Source: Gloeocapsa sp. PCC 7428 | Lineage (GTDB): Bacteria; Cyanobacteriota; Cyanobacteriia; Cyanobacteriales; Chroococcidiopsidaceae | Assembly (NCBI RefSeq): GCF_000317555.1 | Contig: NC_019745.1 | Location: 620,001-684,000, forward strand | Reading direction: 5' to 3' | Length of the DNA stretch: 64,000 nucleotides | Shown here: one piece after another, positions 19,007-27,975 of the stretch | How the letters are laid out: the number at the start of each line of letters is the position of its first letter | How positions within the stretch are numbered: position 1 is the first letter of the stretch | Program-made: the position numbers and the translations under genes | The notes under the pieces: generated by a model | The model's database searches: none | Told to the model about the DNA's origin: nothing | Seen by the model: the letters and a program-made list of their open reading frames with translations, nothing else

Positions 19007-20080
19007 TTGCTAAAACTATTATTTGTTTCTACTTCAGTTGGACCGCTAGGCACTGGACTTGGTGGCGGCGTGGAATTAAGCTTATACAATATCGCCCACG
19101 AAATGCGGCGACGCGGGCATCAGGTGCAAATTGTTGCGCCGAAGGGTTCGTATTTTGAATCATTACCTGATATTGTACAAATTCCAGGCGAGTTACAAAT
19201 TATTGCCCAAAGTCAGGAACGTAGCGATCCGGTTGTCATGCCTGGGAACTCGGTATTAGCAAATATGTGGGAGTATGCGCGGCAAGTACAAGCGGAGTAT
19301 GACTTAATTGTAAATTTTGCTTACGATTGGTTGCCTTTTTACCTCACACCGTTTTTTAGCCGTCCGATCGCACACTTTGTCAGTATGGGATCGCTTTATG
19401 ACGCGATGGATCGGATTATCGAACAAACAGCAGATCGCTTTTTTGGAACAATTGGCTTTTACACCGCATCGCAAGCACAAACGTTTGCGCTGAATTACGA
19501 TTGTCCGTGTTTAGGAAGTGGAATTGATTTATCACTGTATGAATTTTGCGCGCAACCACAAAAGTGTTTAGCATGGTTAGGCAGAATTGCGCCTGAAAAA
19601 GGTTTAGAAGATGCAGTCGCAGCGGCGAATATGACGCAAATTCCCTTAAAGATCATGGGGAAAATGCAAGATGAAACTTACTGGAAACAAATTTGTGCGG
19701 CTTATCCCAATGCACCGATGGAATATTTCGGCTTTCTTTCAACATCCGAAATGCAGCAGCAAGTGCGTCAGTGTCAGGCGTTATTAATGACTCCGCGTTG
19801 GGTAGAAGCTTTTGGAAATGTTGCAATTGAAGCGCTAGCGTGTGGCGTTCCTGTGATATCTTACCGTCGCGGTGGTCCAGCAGAAATTGTGCAAGACGGT
19901 AAAACAGGGTTTTTGGTAGAACCGGATAGTGTTGCGGGGTTAGTAAATGCGATCGCCCGTCTCAAAGAAATTGACCGTTACACTTGTCGTCAACAAGCCG
20001 AAACAGAATTTTCATTAGAAGCATTAGGCGATCGCTTTGAAAAGTGGTTTCGAGATATCTTAGTGAGGCGTGAGGGGTAA
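19007..20080 (+). CDS. GT4-family glycosyltransferase
   Basis: This 357-residue GT-B glycosyltransferase begins with a family-typical first strand and glycine loop (LLFVSTSVGPLGTGLGGGVE). Its second Rossmann half shows WLGRIAPEKGLEDAV, TPRWVEAFGNVAIEALACG and the C-terminal GPAEIVQDGKTGFLVEP motif, which holds the E-x7-E nucleotide-sugar-binding signature. The donor and acceptor are unknown; such genes often act in glycolipid or exopolysaccharide synthesis. The only in-frame start after the upstream stop codon is a TTG at 19007, so an unusual start codon is likely. It stands alone between the EamA exporter and convergent glgP. Confidence 0.87.
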   Translation: MLKLLFVSTSVGPLGTGLGGGVELSLYNIAHEMRRRGHQVQIVAPKGSYFESLPDIVQIPGELQIIAQSQERSDPVVMPGNSVLANMWEYARQVQAEYDLIVNFAYDWLPFYLTPFFSRPIAHFVSMGSLYDAMDRIIEQTADRFFGTIGFYTASQAQTFALNYDCPCLGSGIDLSLYEFCAQPQKCLAWLGRIAPEKGLEDAVAAANMTQIPLKIMGKMQDETYWKQICAAYPNAPMEYFGFLSTSEMQQQVRQCQALLMTPRWVEAFGNVAIEALACGVPVISYRRGGPAEIVQDGKTGFLVEPDSVAGLVNAIARLKEIDRYTCRQQAETEFSLEALGDRFEKWFRDILVRREG

Positions 20081-20142
20081 GTGAAAGAGTGGTTAGTGAC
20101 TAGTGCGTGAGTTTTGAATTAACTTTATCGATCGTACACTCT

Positions 20143-20179
20143 TGACCTCCGACCTCTGACCTCTGATCCCTGACCCCTC
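20143..20179. repeat. TGACCTC heptamer array
   Basis: Five or so imperfect TGACCTC-type heptamers fill the convergent gap between the GT4 gene and glgP, ending at the glgP stop codon. Confidence 0.7.
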
Positions 20180-22717
20180 TTACATAGTAATTGGTCGCAT
20201 ATTCTCCTTTGCTTGTATACACTCGCCAAGTTCAATGGGTACAGACTGGATATTCCAAATGTCTTGACAGTAGTCGTGAATTGAACGGTCGGAGGAGAAT
20301 TTACCCATCCGTGCTACGTTTAAAATGGACATCCGCGTCCAGCGATCGCGATCGCGGTACACTTGACTTACATAATCTTGACAATCAATGTAAGCTTGAT
20401 AGTCGGCAAATAGTAGATACTCATCGCGATGTAACAGCGAATCTAGCAAAGGCTTGAACAGCTGAGTATCGCCATGCGAGAAGTGACCTGATGCGATGCG
20501 ATCAATGACAGCTTTGAGTTCGCGATTGCTGTGGTAGTAATCTAGTGGACGATAGCCTCTGGCTTTGAGTGCGTAAACCTCAGGCGCGGTGAGTCCAAAA
20601 ATAAAGAAGTTATCTTCTCCCACTTCTTCGCGGATTTCGACATTGGCACCATCGAGCGTACCAATTGTCAAGGCTCCATTCAAGGCAAATTTCATGTTAC
20701 CTGTTCCCGAAGCCTCTTTACCCGCCATCGAAATTTGTTCGGATAAATCCGCAGCGGGATAAACGCGTTGGGCAAATTTAACGCTGTAGTCTTTTAAGAA
20801 AACAACTTTCAGGCGATCGCGCACGTCGGGATCGTTGTTAACAACATCGCCAATCGAGTTGAGTAACTTAATAATCAACTTTGCCATGTAGTAGCCAGGC
20901 GCAGCTTTACCACCAAAGATAAATGTACGCGGCGTAATGTCGATATCAGGATTGGCTTTGATGCGGTTATACAGCGTGATGATGTGGAGTGCGTTGAGAT
21001 GCTGGCGCTTGTACTCGTGGAAGCGTTTTGCTTGAATATCGAAAATCGAGTCTGGGTTGACACTAATTCCGTTTTGCTTTTGAATATATGCTACGAGATC
21101 GTGCTTAATGGCAGACTTAATCGATCGCCATTGATGACAAAACTCAGGATCGTCTACAAATGCTTCTAAATGTTTGAGGTCTTCTAAGTGCTTAATCCAG
21201 CTATCACCAATTTTGCTAGAAATCAAGTTGGTCAATCGCGGATTACTCAACACCATAAACCGTCGGGGAGTAACGCCGTTGGTTTTGTTGTTGAACTTCT
21301 CAGGGTACATTTGATAGAAGTCGCGCAAGACATCTTGCTGCAACAGTTTGGTATGTAAAGCCGCAACACCGTTAATTGAATGGCTACCAACGCACGCGAG
21401 ATGTGCCATCCGTACGTATTTTTCGCCTGACTCGTCGATAAGCGACATCCGACGCAGGCGATCGCTATCTCCAGGAAACTTAGCTTTGACTTCCGCTAGA
21501 AAGTGGTGATTAATTTCATAGATAATTTCTAAGTGCCGAGGTAGTAATTCTCTAAATAAGCTGATGGGCCAGCGTTCGAGTGCTTCGGGTAATAATGTAT
21601 GGTTGGTATAGGCAAGCGATTTTTGCGTAATACTCCATGCTTGATCCCAGCCCATATCATGCTCATCAATCAGTAGTCGCATCAACTCAGCAACAGCGAT
21701 CGCCGGATGCGTATCGTTGAGTTGTACAACGAACTTTTCGTGAAACTTTTCTAACGGTACATTTTGGCGAAAGACAATGCGAATCATGTCTTGCAGCGAA
21801 CAAGACACAAAAAAGATTTGCTGCGCTAACCGTAGGCGCTTACCTTGCGAAGAGTCATCGTTGGGATAAAGAACCTTTGAGAGGTTTTCCGAAACCATTT
21901 TTGCTTGCACTGCACCCAAGTAGTCGCCAGAGTTAAACGCACCAAAATCAAACGATTCTGGGGCTTCGGCTGTCCACAAACGTAGAGTATTGGCGGTATT
22001 TGTTTTATAGCCAAGAATCGGCGTATCGTGCGGTACACCTTTGACGACTTGGTATGGAATCCAGCGGACTCGATAGCGTCCGTGTTCGTCGGTGTAGGCT
22101 TCGGTATGTCCGCCTAGTTTGACGTAGACTTCCCACTCAGGGCGCGCGATTTCCCAAGGATTACCGCAATGTAACCATTTATCGGTAATTTCAACTTGCC
22201 AGCCATCGCGGATATCTTGGTCAAAAATGCCGAATTCGTAACGAATACCATAGCCTAAAGAGGGAATCTCTAGCGTTGCCATAGAATCAAGGTAGCAAGC
22301 CGCCAAGCGTCCTAAACCACCGTTACCAAGTCCTGGTTCTTCTTCTTGTTCGAGTAAATCTTCTAAGTCTAGTCCGAGTTCGCTAACAGCTTGTTTAACT
22401 TGGTCGTAAATTCCTAAGTTGACTAAGTTATTTCCAAGATGCGGTCCCATCAAAAACTCAGCCGAAAGGTAAGAAACTGTGCGCGAAGCCCTTTCGGTGT
22501 AAATGACAGCAGTATTGATCCAGCGTTGCAGCAGGCGATCGCGTACTGTATACGCCAACGCCATATAGTAATCATTTTTTGTGGCAATTTTAGGAAACTT
22601 GCCTTGCACGTAGAACAGATTATCTAAAAAAGCTCGCTTTAAGCATTCAACACTTAATCCTGTCCGGTCGTCTTCTATCTGTAGGTTCTCTACCTGATGA
22701 TTAGGTACAGTCTGCAT
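20180..22717 (-). CDS. glgP: Glycogen/starch phosphorylase
   Basis: This 845-residue PLP enzyme (family GT35) releases glucose-1-phosphate from glycogen. It shows the family-wide AEFLMGPHLGNNLVNLG near residue 85, EEEPGLGNGGLGRLAACYLD, VQLNDTHPAIAVAELMR, TNHTLLPEALERW, KRFHEYKRQHLN and the PLP-lysine segment EASGTGNMKFALNGALTIGT. Length and motifs are complete. The neighbouring phosphoketolase remnant and glgP both belong to carbon-storage breakdown, and the two genes are often close together in cyanobacteria, so they may once have been cotranscribed. A terminator-like hairpin lies between them. Confidence 0.97.
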   Translation of the reverse strand: MQTVPNHQVENLQIEDDRTGLSVECLKRAFLDNLFYVQGKFPKIATKNDYYMALAYTVRDRLLQRWINTAVIYTERASRTVSYLSAEFLMGPHLGNNLVNLGIYDQVKQAVSELGLDLEDLLEQEEEPGLGNGGLGRLAACYLDSMATLEIPSLGYGIRYEFGIFDQDIRDGWQVEITDKWLHCGNPWEIARPEWEVYVKLGGHTEAYTDEHGRYRVRWIPYQVVKGVPHDTPILGYKTNTANTLRLWTAEAPESFDFGAFNSGDYLGAVQAKMVSENLSKVLYPNDDSSQGKRLRLAQQIFFVSCSLQDMIRIVFRQNVPLEKFHEKFVVQLNDTHPAIAVAELMRLLIDEHDMGWDQAWSITQKSLAYTNHTLLPEALERWPISLFRELLPRHLEIIYEINHHFLAEVKAKFPGDSDRLRRMSLIDESGEKYVRMAHLACVGSHSINGVAALHTKLLQQDVLRDFYQMYPEKFNNKTNGVTPRRFMVLSNPRLTNLISSKIGDSWIKHLEDLKHLEAFVDDPEFCHQWRSIKSAIKHDLVAYIQKQNGISVNPDSIFDIQAKRFHEYKRQHLNALHIITLYNRIKANPDIDITPRTFIFGGKAAPGYYMAKLIIKLLNSIGDVVNNDPDVRDRLKVVFLKDYSVKFAQRVYPAADLSEQISMAGKEASGTGNMKFALNGALTIGTLDGANVEIREEVGEDNFFIFGLTAPEVYALKARGYRPLDYYHSNRELKAVIDRIASGHFSHGDTQLFKPLLDSLLHRDEYLLFADYQAYIDCQDYVSQVYRDRDRWTRMSILNVARMGKFSSDRSIHDYCQDIWNIQSVPIELGECIQAKENMRPITM

Positions 22718-22925
22718 TATTGGTTCCTTTTTTTACTTAAATTTCAATCATAGAGATTGCAGTTACTTCTAGTCTTGCTACCATTGTTCCGAGGTAATTA
22801 TTGCTGTATTTGTTACCATCACAGGTCTTACCATTTAGAAGTTGGCAATGCGGGAATAAGCGTTAAGACGAAACATCAACTATGGTACTCGCGATAAGTT
22901 CACAAACAAATAGATTTGCTGAAAA
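22718..22925. other. Gap between glgP and phosphoketolase remnant
   Basis: This stretch upstream of glgP holds no gene. Together with the terminator at 22926-22961 and the 81 bp beyond, it makes a gap of about 325 bp. The glgP promoter is expected here; no clear consensus is visible. Confidence 0.4.
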
Positions 22926-22961
22926 TAACAAAAAATCTCAGCCCAGCAAGTAAACTGAGAT
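22926..22961 (-). terminator. Intrinsic terminator downstream of the phosphoketolase remnant
   Basis: Read on the minus strand, a perfect 7 bp stem ATCTCAG/CTGAGAT with a 13 nt loop is followed by TTTTTTG. It lies 81 bp after the remnant's last stop codon. The structure remains intact although the gene it served is destroyed. Confidence 0.68.
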
Positions 22962-23042
22962 CTTATTTGTAGTCGATCGATGCGGGCGATCGCCTACTTT
23001 ATACAGCAGCACAGCAAATCATAACGCGATCGTGGCTAACGA

Positions 23043-23585
23043 TTAGTATTGCCATGTCCCATCGCGCACTTCTGGTAAATCGTCGCCATGCTTAATTGAT
23101 ATATTGCTTGTGTTCGATCAGTTTATTGCGAATCATCTGTTTAACGTGCGCGCCGACATTTTGTCACCCTGGAACGCGATCGATGACGTTTCCGACAAGA
23201 TGGAAGCGGTCCAAATCGTTCATCACCACCTTATCAAAAGGCGTCGTTGTTGTCCCTTCTTCTTTGTATTCACGTACGTGGAGATTTTTATGATTTGTAC
23301 GCCGATAGGTGAGACGATGAACTAGAGCATATTCCAGTTCCCCACCTTCATGAATCGAACCTGGTGTTTCGGGGTGACATGACTCGGAATCCCACCAGGG
23401 AAAGAAAAGTGTTTAAACAGTTGCTTCATCCCTTCCACATCCTGAGCAATGTTGTGATAATACTCGCTATACGTTCCTTCGAGGTAAGTAACAGAAAGAT
23501 AATTCGCCGCACGCCAGTAAGCGTGCATCTTACACAATTCTTCGGCAGCGAGTGGAGGGGCTTTTCCTAAGGTTGCTTCTACCAT
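23043..23585 (-). pseudogene. xfp: Phosphoketolase remnant (xfp), several deletions and frameshifts
   Basis: This is the wreck of a gene of about 2.4 kb for xylulose-5-phosphate/fructose-6-phosphate phosphoketolase. From the ATG at 23585 it reads an N-terminus ([17 protein letters not shown]), then jumps, with about 85 residues missing, to [17 protein letters not shown] and [16 protein letters not shown] frameshift follows, with [13 protein letters not shown] continuing in another frame. A second large deletion of several hundred residues fuses this to the C-terminal [13 protein letters not shown] and [15 protein letters not shown] segments. A stop after DRVPG and another frameshift precede KHGDDLPEVRDGTWQY, the normal end. 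The order is preserved, so these are lesions of one gene. No function is possible. Confidence 0.93.
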
Positions 23586-24068
23586 AGTTCTTTCGCTAAC
23601 TGAATAAGTTTACTAAGCAATCTATGCTTTGAAATTCAATGTGTTTACAACTATTGCGTTGTACCAATCAATATATTTTTAGTTTCAACTTTCAATCTTT
23701 ATCCTTACTAAAGAAATTATTTTACTGACTTGATTCTTAAATTTCAGTTTGAGCGCTCTATTTTAGCGAAAGATACTATAAACGAATAATCTATTTATTT
23801 CTCAATAATTGATGTTGTTGTGTACTACGGAGAATTAGGCTATTTTCAAAAAGATGATGAGAGTTCTTTGTTAAATCTAGTCATATAATTGTTGAGCATA
23901 AAAAATTGATTTTACACATCTTTTGACTTGCGCATAGAGACGAAAACAGTTTTTCACAATCTTTTGCTAAGTTGATACGGACTTGAGTTCAAGCTATTAT
24001 CATTTTGCAAGAGATAGCTACAAACACTAAAGCTACTTTTTTGTTACGCAGTCGATATTGTCATCATT
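23586..24068. other. AT-rich intergenic region
   Basis: This 483 bp gap between the phosphoketolase remnant and the TSUP permease gene contains no gene I can support. It is AT-rich and without HIP1 sites or recognisable repeats. The former phosphoketolase promoter may lie near its left end. Confidence 0.45.
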
Positions 24069-24836
24069 TTAGCTAAACATTATATCATAAGCTAATTTAA
24101 TTATTAAAGTAGAAACTATTATTAAGAATAAGTTGCGAATAAATTTATTACCTTTAAGGATAGCTAGTTTAGTACCAATAATTGCTCCTCCAATATTACA
24201 AATAGCCATAGGAATAGCAAGATTGTAAATAACGTTACCACTAGGAATAAAATAGACTAATGCGGCTAAGTTAGTACAAAAATTTACAAATTTTGCAGAA
24301 GCTGAAGCACGTAAAAAATCAAAGCCTATAACCCCAATAAAAGCAAAAATCAAAAAACTTCCTGTTCCTGGTCCCAAAAAACCATCGTAAAAGCCTATAG
24401 AACTGCCAATAATAGCAGCATAAATTATCTTTTTTGTGGTAGCCTCATAAAATTTATGTTGCGACCCGAAATCTTTTTTAATAAACGTATAAATAGCAAC
24501 AGCGACGAGAAGTATTAAAATTAACGGATGGAGAAGCTTAGGATTGAGAATACTAACAGTTCTAGCACCAAGAAAAGAAAAGATAAAAGCAGCGATCGCC
24601 GCCGTAGTAACGATGGCAAAATTCATCTTGATTTGCAGCAAAAAACGAATAACTGCAACAAAAGTTCCGGCAATCGAAGCAAGTTTGTTAGTTCCTAATA
24701 GTAATGGTAAAGCTGTATCAGGTAATATAATTAAAAGTGCCGGAAGCTGAATTAAACCACCACCCCCAACAATTGAGTCGATTAAACCAGCTAAAAAGGC
24801 AAATAGGCATAAACTAAGTATTTGATAATTGTGCAT
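24069..24836 (-). CDS. TSUP (TauE/SafE) family permease
   Basis: This 255-residue membrane protein has about eight hydrophobic segments arranged as two related halves. Each half starts with a glycine-rich loop: GLIDSIVGGGGLIQLPALL near residue 17, and GFYDGFLGPGTGSFLIFAF near residue 147. These paired motifs define the TSUP family (DUF81), which moves sulfur-containing or other organic anions in the few cases known. The gene is AT-richer than its neighbours. It stands alone, 203 bp from a methyltransferase gene on the same strand, so the substrate cannot be inferred from context. Confidence 0.88.
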   Translation of the reverse strand: MHNYQILSLCLFAFLAGLIDSIVGGGGLIQLPALLIILPDTALPLLLGTNKLASIAGTFVAVIRFLLQIKMNFAIVTTAAIAAFIFSFLGARTVSILNPKLLHPLILILLVAVAIYTFIKKDFGSQHKFYEATTKKIIYAAIIGSSIGFYDGFLGPGTGSFLIFAFIGVIGFDFLRASASAKFVNFCTNLAALVYFIPSGNVIYNLAIPMAICNIGGAIIGTKLAILKGNKFIRNLFLIIVSTLIIKLAYDIMFS

Positions 24837-25039
24837 TGCAATAAAGCTACTGAAATGGGAAATTTATATTGATTTTCCTCAGCATCAAAGCAAGCGAAAA
24901 CCAATTGTGTTAAGTCACAGAATCTAAGTATAGCAACATAAAAAAACTCCAAGCGTCATTTTGACTCCTGAAGCTAAAATCTATATACTTCTGCTAACTC
25001 ATTCCACAATGATGAGATGTCACAGTCTAAATGAAACAA

Positions 25040-25909
25040 TTATAAGTACGGATTACTTAGCACTCGTGCTTTTGTTTTTTCAGTATCTACACTACGCCAT
25101 TTATGGTCTAAAGTGTGCATGACAAAAACATAGTCTATCCAACTAGTCCGCTGAAATATTCTTTTATTTCTTAAAAAAGTATAAGGATGAATTTTGCGAT
25201 AATGATTTTCGGTATTAAATTCATTAACCGCAAGTAGTTCTCCTACCCACGGATTTGAGCTAGGAATACCTATATCATCAAGATGAATAAGGGTTACAGG
25301 TAGATATTTTTCAGCTTCACCTTGTAAGACTTTTAAACATTCTTTAGCCGACCAGTAATAATCTACATCTACAGCAATAAAACCAATTGGGCTTTCTGAA
25401 GAAACAGATTTAACAAATTCGGGTACGGTCTGTGCGATATCGCCAATAATTAATTTCGCATTATTAGGCAGCGCTTGTAAAAGTTTTTCTTTATCCACTA
25501 TCGGGTAGTCGCCTTCCTTAAATGCCTCTGGCATATCACGATAGTCGCGTGGTGCGGGTAGTCCTTGACCACTATCAAAGCCAAATATCTGGAATTGAAC
25601 GCCAGTTTCTTGCGTTATCTTTTTTGAGATCTGACAAATATTAAGTAAGCCTGCACCCGCCGCCACGCCAAACTCAATGACTGTAATCGATTGAATTTGT
25701 AGCGCTTGTGCAAATTTGGCAGCTTGCAGGAGGCAAAAAGCATATTGCTGCCGAATTACTAAGTCAAACTCAATTTTTTGTTCAAAAGAACCAAATAAAG
25801 CGACAAAAACTGAGAGCAAGTTAAGGTGGAGTGGTTCAGTAAGGCGTTCGTATAAAATCCGCTTTCTTTTTCTCTCGTCGCCTAGTTTATTTATGAAATA
25901 TTTAAGCAT
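25040..25909 (-). CDS. Class I SAM-dependent methyltransferase-like protein
   Basis: This 289-residue protein has a Rossmann-type methyltransferase core. The SAM-binding strand and loop are TVIEFGVAAGAGLLNI (about residues 77-92), an acidic strand end follows in FQIFGFDSGQGLPAP, and AVDVDYYWSAKECL lies in the position used by metal-dependent or macrocin-type O-methyltransferases. The chain ends in a basic, arginine-rich segment. There are no membrane segments. The substrate is unknown; proteins of this type often sit in glycan or natural-product loci, but no such cluster is adjacent here. It is preceded by 552 bp of intergenic DNA. Confidence 0.72.
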   Translation of the reverse strand: MLKYFINKLGDERKRKRILYERLTEPLHLNLLSVFVALFGSFEQKIEFDLVIRQQYAFCLLQAAKFAQALQIQSITVIEFGVAAGAGLLNICQISKKITQETGVQFQIFGFDSGQGLPAPRDYRDMPEAFKEGDYPIVDKEKLLQALPNNAKLIIGDIAQTVPEFVKSVSSESPIGFIAVDVDYYWSAKECLKVLQGEAEKYLPVTLIHLDDIGIPSSNPWVGELLAVNEFNTENHYRKIHPYTFLRNKRIFQRTSWIDYVFVMHTLDHKWRSVDTEKTKARVLSNPYL

Positions 25910-26461
25910 AATTCTTAGAGTGACCTGCTAAGAGAAATTGCTCCGAAACTAATATGCTTGAAATCTTATTTCGCTAAAGACTACCACAGTCTACGTGATA
26001 ATTTTCAATTCTTATATAAAGTTATATTAAAGCCTGCACGAGACGAGTTCGATGCGAGGAAGTCTTTAGTTTAACTTAGTGCTAATTGAAAGCAAAATCA
26101 TTCTAATCGGCGCGTTTATTATCTTATACAATTACACTAAATGAAATGAGCACTACAAATAAATTTCTCCCCTGCTGCCCATATAGCAGTCCTAATTCAT
26201 TTGTGAATACCTCCCTTTCTTCTTCTCTGTGCGTTCTCTGTCTTTAAAAGTTTTGAGCGGAGGAAACCTCCGATCAAACTTTTCGCTGCGTCTGTGTGGT
26301 TCGTTAAAAACCAGTTTTCATAACTCAAATAGGATCGCTATATGTATCAGCCCTAAAGTAAAACAGTATTAGAGGAGATCGGGACTGATGTACGATCGCA
26401 AAACAGGAAGACATTAGGGTTTAAATTTGAGATGAATTAAATGCAGATATAGAATAAGTAA
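25910..26461. other. Long intergenic region with a palindromic repeat
   Basis: This 552 bp gap between two divergent genes has no gene I can support. A perfect palindrome CGGAGGAAACCTCCG lies at 26258-26272, embedded in a TTCTCTGTG/GTGTGGTTCGTT-rich context that resembles the segment around 34340-34410. It must include promoters for both flanking genes. Confidence 0.55.
26258..26272. repeat. Perfect CGGAGGAAACCTCCG palindrome
   Basis: A perfect 6 bp inverted repeat with an AAA spacer, the cleanest of three related elements in the window (the others are at 9193-9210 and 16183-16200). Confidence 0.65.
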
Positions 26462-27376
26462 ATGAAACGCTGCCAATTACCACCGTTATTGAAGCCAGGC
26501 GACTTACTACAAGTAATTGCACCCAGCGGGGCATTAAGAGAAGTAGAAGCATTTCATCAAGGAGTAGAAATTTGGCGAAAGCGCGGCTATCGTGTAGCAA
26601 TCAGCGCTGACATTGATAATCGCTGGGGTTACTTAGCAGGCAAAGATGGCGATCGCACTTTTCAATTACTCAACGCGTGGCAAGATCTTGAATGTCGTGG
26701 AATTCTGTGTGCAAGAGGCGGTTATGGCAGTGCCAGACTTTTAGAAGCAAAGTCAGGGGAATTTATTTTTGATTCCGCGTTTCCTTCTAAGTGGTTAATT
26801 GGGTTTTCTGACATTACAGCATTATTGTGGAGTCTTAGCACAGTTGGTGTTGCTGGCGTTCATGCCCCTGTACTCACAACGTTAGCCAAAGAACCTGATT
26901 GGTCAATTCAGCGGTTATTTGATTTAGTCGAAAGACACACGGTGACTCCGCTAGCCGGCACAGGTTGGGGAGGTGGTAGTGCGTGTGGGACTTTGCTACC
27001 AGCAAATCTTACGGTTGCTACACATTTACTCGGAACACCCTTACAACCCGACTTAGATGGTGTTATTCTTGCCTTAGAAGACGTTACCGAAGCACCCTAT
27101 CGAATTGATCGCTTACTAACACAATGGCGCTTAAGCGGTGCATTGACAAAAGTTCGGGGTATTGCCTTGGGGCGGTTTAGTCGCTGCGAACCACCACCGA
27201 ATATTCCCAGTTTAACGATCGAAGAAGTATTACGCGATCGCCTCAGCGATCTAAGTATCCCTGTTGTTTCCGATCTGCCATTTGGTCACGATGGTGCTAA
27301 CGCCGCCCTTCCCGTAGGAATTCCAGTACAGCTAGATGGAGACACAGGTATCTTAAGCTTCGAGACAACGACTTAA
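26462..27376 (+). CDS. S66-family muramoyltetrapeptide (LD-) carboxypeptidase
   Basis: This 304-residue serine peptidase of family S66 (LdcA-like) is expected to remove the terminal D-alanine from murein tetrapeptides during peptidoglycan recycling. It begins LKPGDLLQVIAPSGALRE. It contains the ILCARGGYGSARLL segment and the nucleophile Ser116 in GFSDIT, followed by VHAPVLTTLAKEP. The C-terminal half has ILALEDVTEAPYRIDRLLTQW and VVSDLPFGHDGANAALPVG, where the histidine completes the Ser-His-Glu triad. No signal peptide is seen, as expected for a cytoplasmic enzyme. Microcin-resistance proteins (MccF) share the fold, so that role is possible but less likely. Confidence 0.9.
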   Translation: MKRCQLPPLLKPGDLLQVIAPSGALREVEAFHQGVEIWRKRGYRVAISADIDNRWGYLAGKDGDRTFQLLNAWQDLECRGILCARGGYGSARLLEAKSGEFIFDSAFPSKWLIGFSDITALLWSLSTVGVAGVHAPVLTTLAKEPDWSIQRLFDLVERHTVTPLAGTGWGGGSACGTLLPANLTVATHLLGTPLQPDLDGVILALEDVTEAPYRIDRLLTQWRLSGALTKVRGIALGRFSRCEPPPNIPSLTIEEVLRDRLSDLSIPVVSDLPFGHDGANAALPVGIPVQLDGDTGILSFETTT

Positions 27377-27403
27377 CCTCTAATAGCACTCCTCTATACC
27401 TAG

Positions 27404-27808
27404 TCAAGTTGATGAAACATTAACCTGTGCAACTTTTTTCAATAATTCTTGAGTCATGTCTTTCCACTCCTGGTTCAAAGATGTTATGGATTCAGGACGC
27501 TGACTACGTTGATACCAGTAACGCGCATTACTCAAATCGCCTTCTTGACGGTGCAAGTAAGCATGAACCCAAGCACTATCAGCATCATTCGCATTTTGGA
27601 CAATTTCATGTGCTTGATGCCAATCGCCTTTGTTGGCATACCATAACGCTTGTAACGCTGGTGGAAGCGCTGTATGACATCTTTCTTGTTGTGCAAATTC
27701 ATCTAATCGCATAAATAATCCTTCAAAGTCTTCATCTCTATACTCATGATGCCAAGCTGAGATAAGCGATTTTCTCTGCAAACTGGAAGGTTTCACGTGC
27801 AGATGCAA
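27404..27808 (-). CDS. Conserved hypothetical protein, TPR-like
   Basis: This 134-residue protein is a conserved bacterial hypothetical. The segment WHQAHEIVQNANDADSAWVH, followed by AYLHRQEGDLSNARYWYQRS, is its hallmark and resembles a pair of helical repeats. The aromatic and histidine residues (WVHAYLHR, NARYWYQR) are the parts usually most conserved. There are no catalytic motifs, signal peptide or membrane segments. It is convergent with the S66 peptidase gene (27 bp between stop codons). The function is unknown. Confidence 0.75.
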   Translation of the reverse strand: MHLHVKPSSLQRKSLISAWHHEYRDEDFEGLFMRLDEFAQQERCHTALPPALQALWYANKGDWHQAHEIVQNANDADSAWVHAYLHRQEGDLSNARYWYQRSQRPESITSLNQEWKDMTQELLKKVAQVNVSST

Positions 27809-27975
27809 AATAAATACAATCTAGAATGATTAGCCAAACGCTGACAGCGACAAGGGAATTAGCATCTTGGTTCGTGCTACCACGCTATTATTTAACCAAT
27901 TAGTCAACAGTTGAGGTAAATTACCACTGATACAATGAACAATGGATAAAAAACATTCTTTAGGTGAAAAGTTAA

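Noticed and set aside
24544..24750. Plus-strand frame within the TSUP gene
   Set aside because: It is a shadow of the conserved minus-strand membrane protein frame and is lysine/alanine-rich without motifs.
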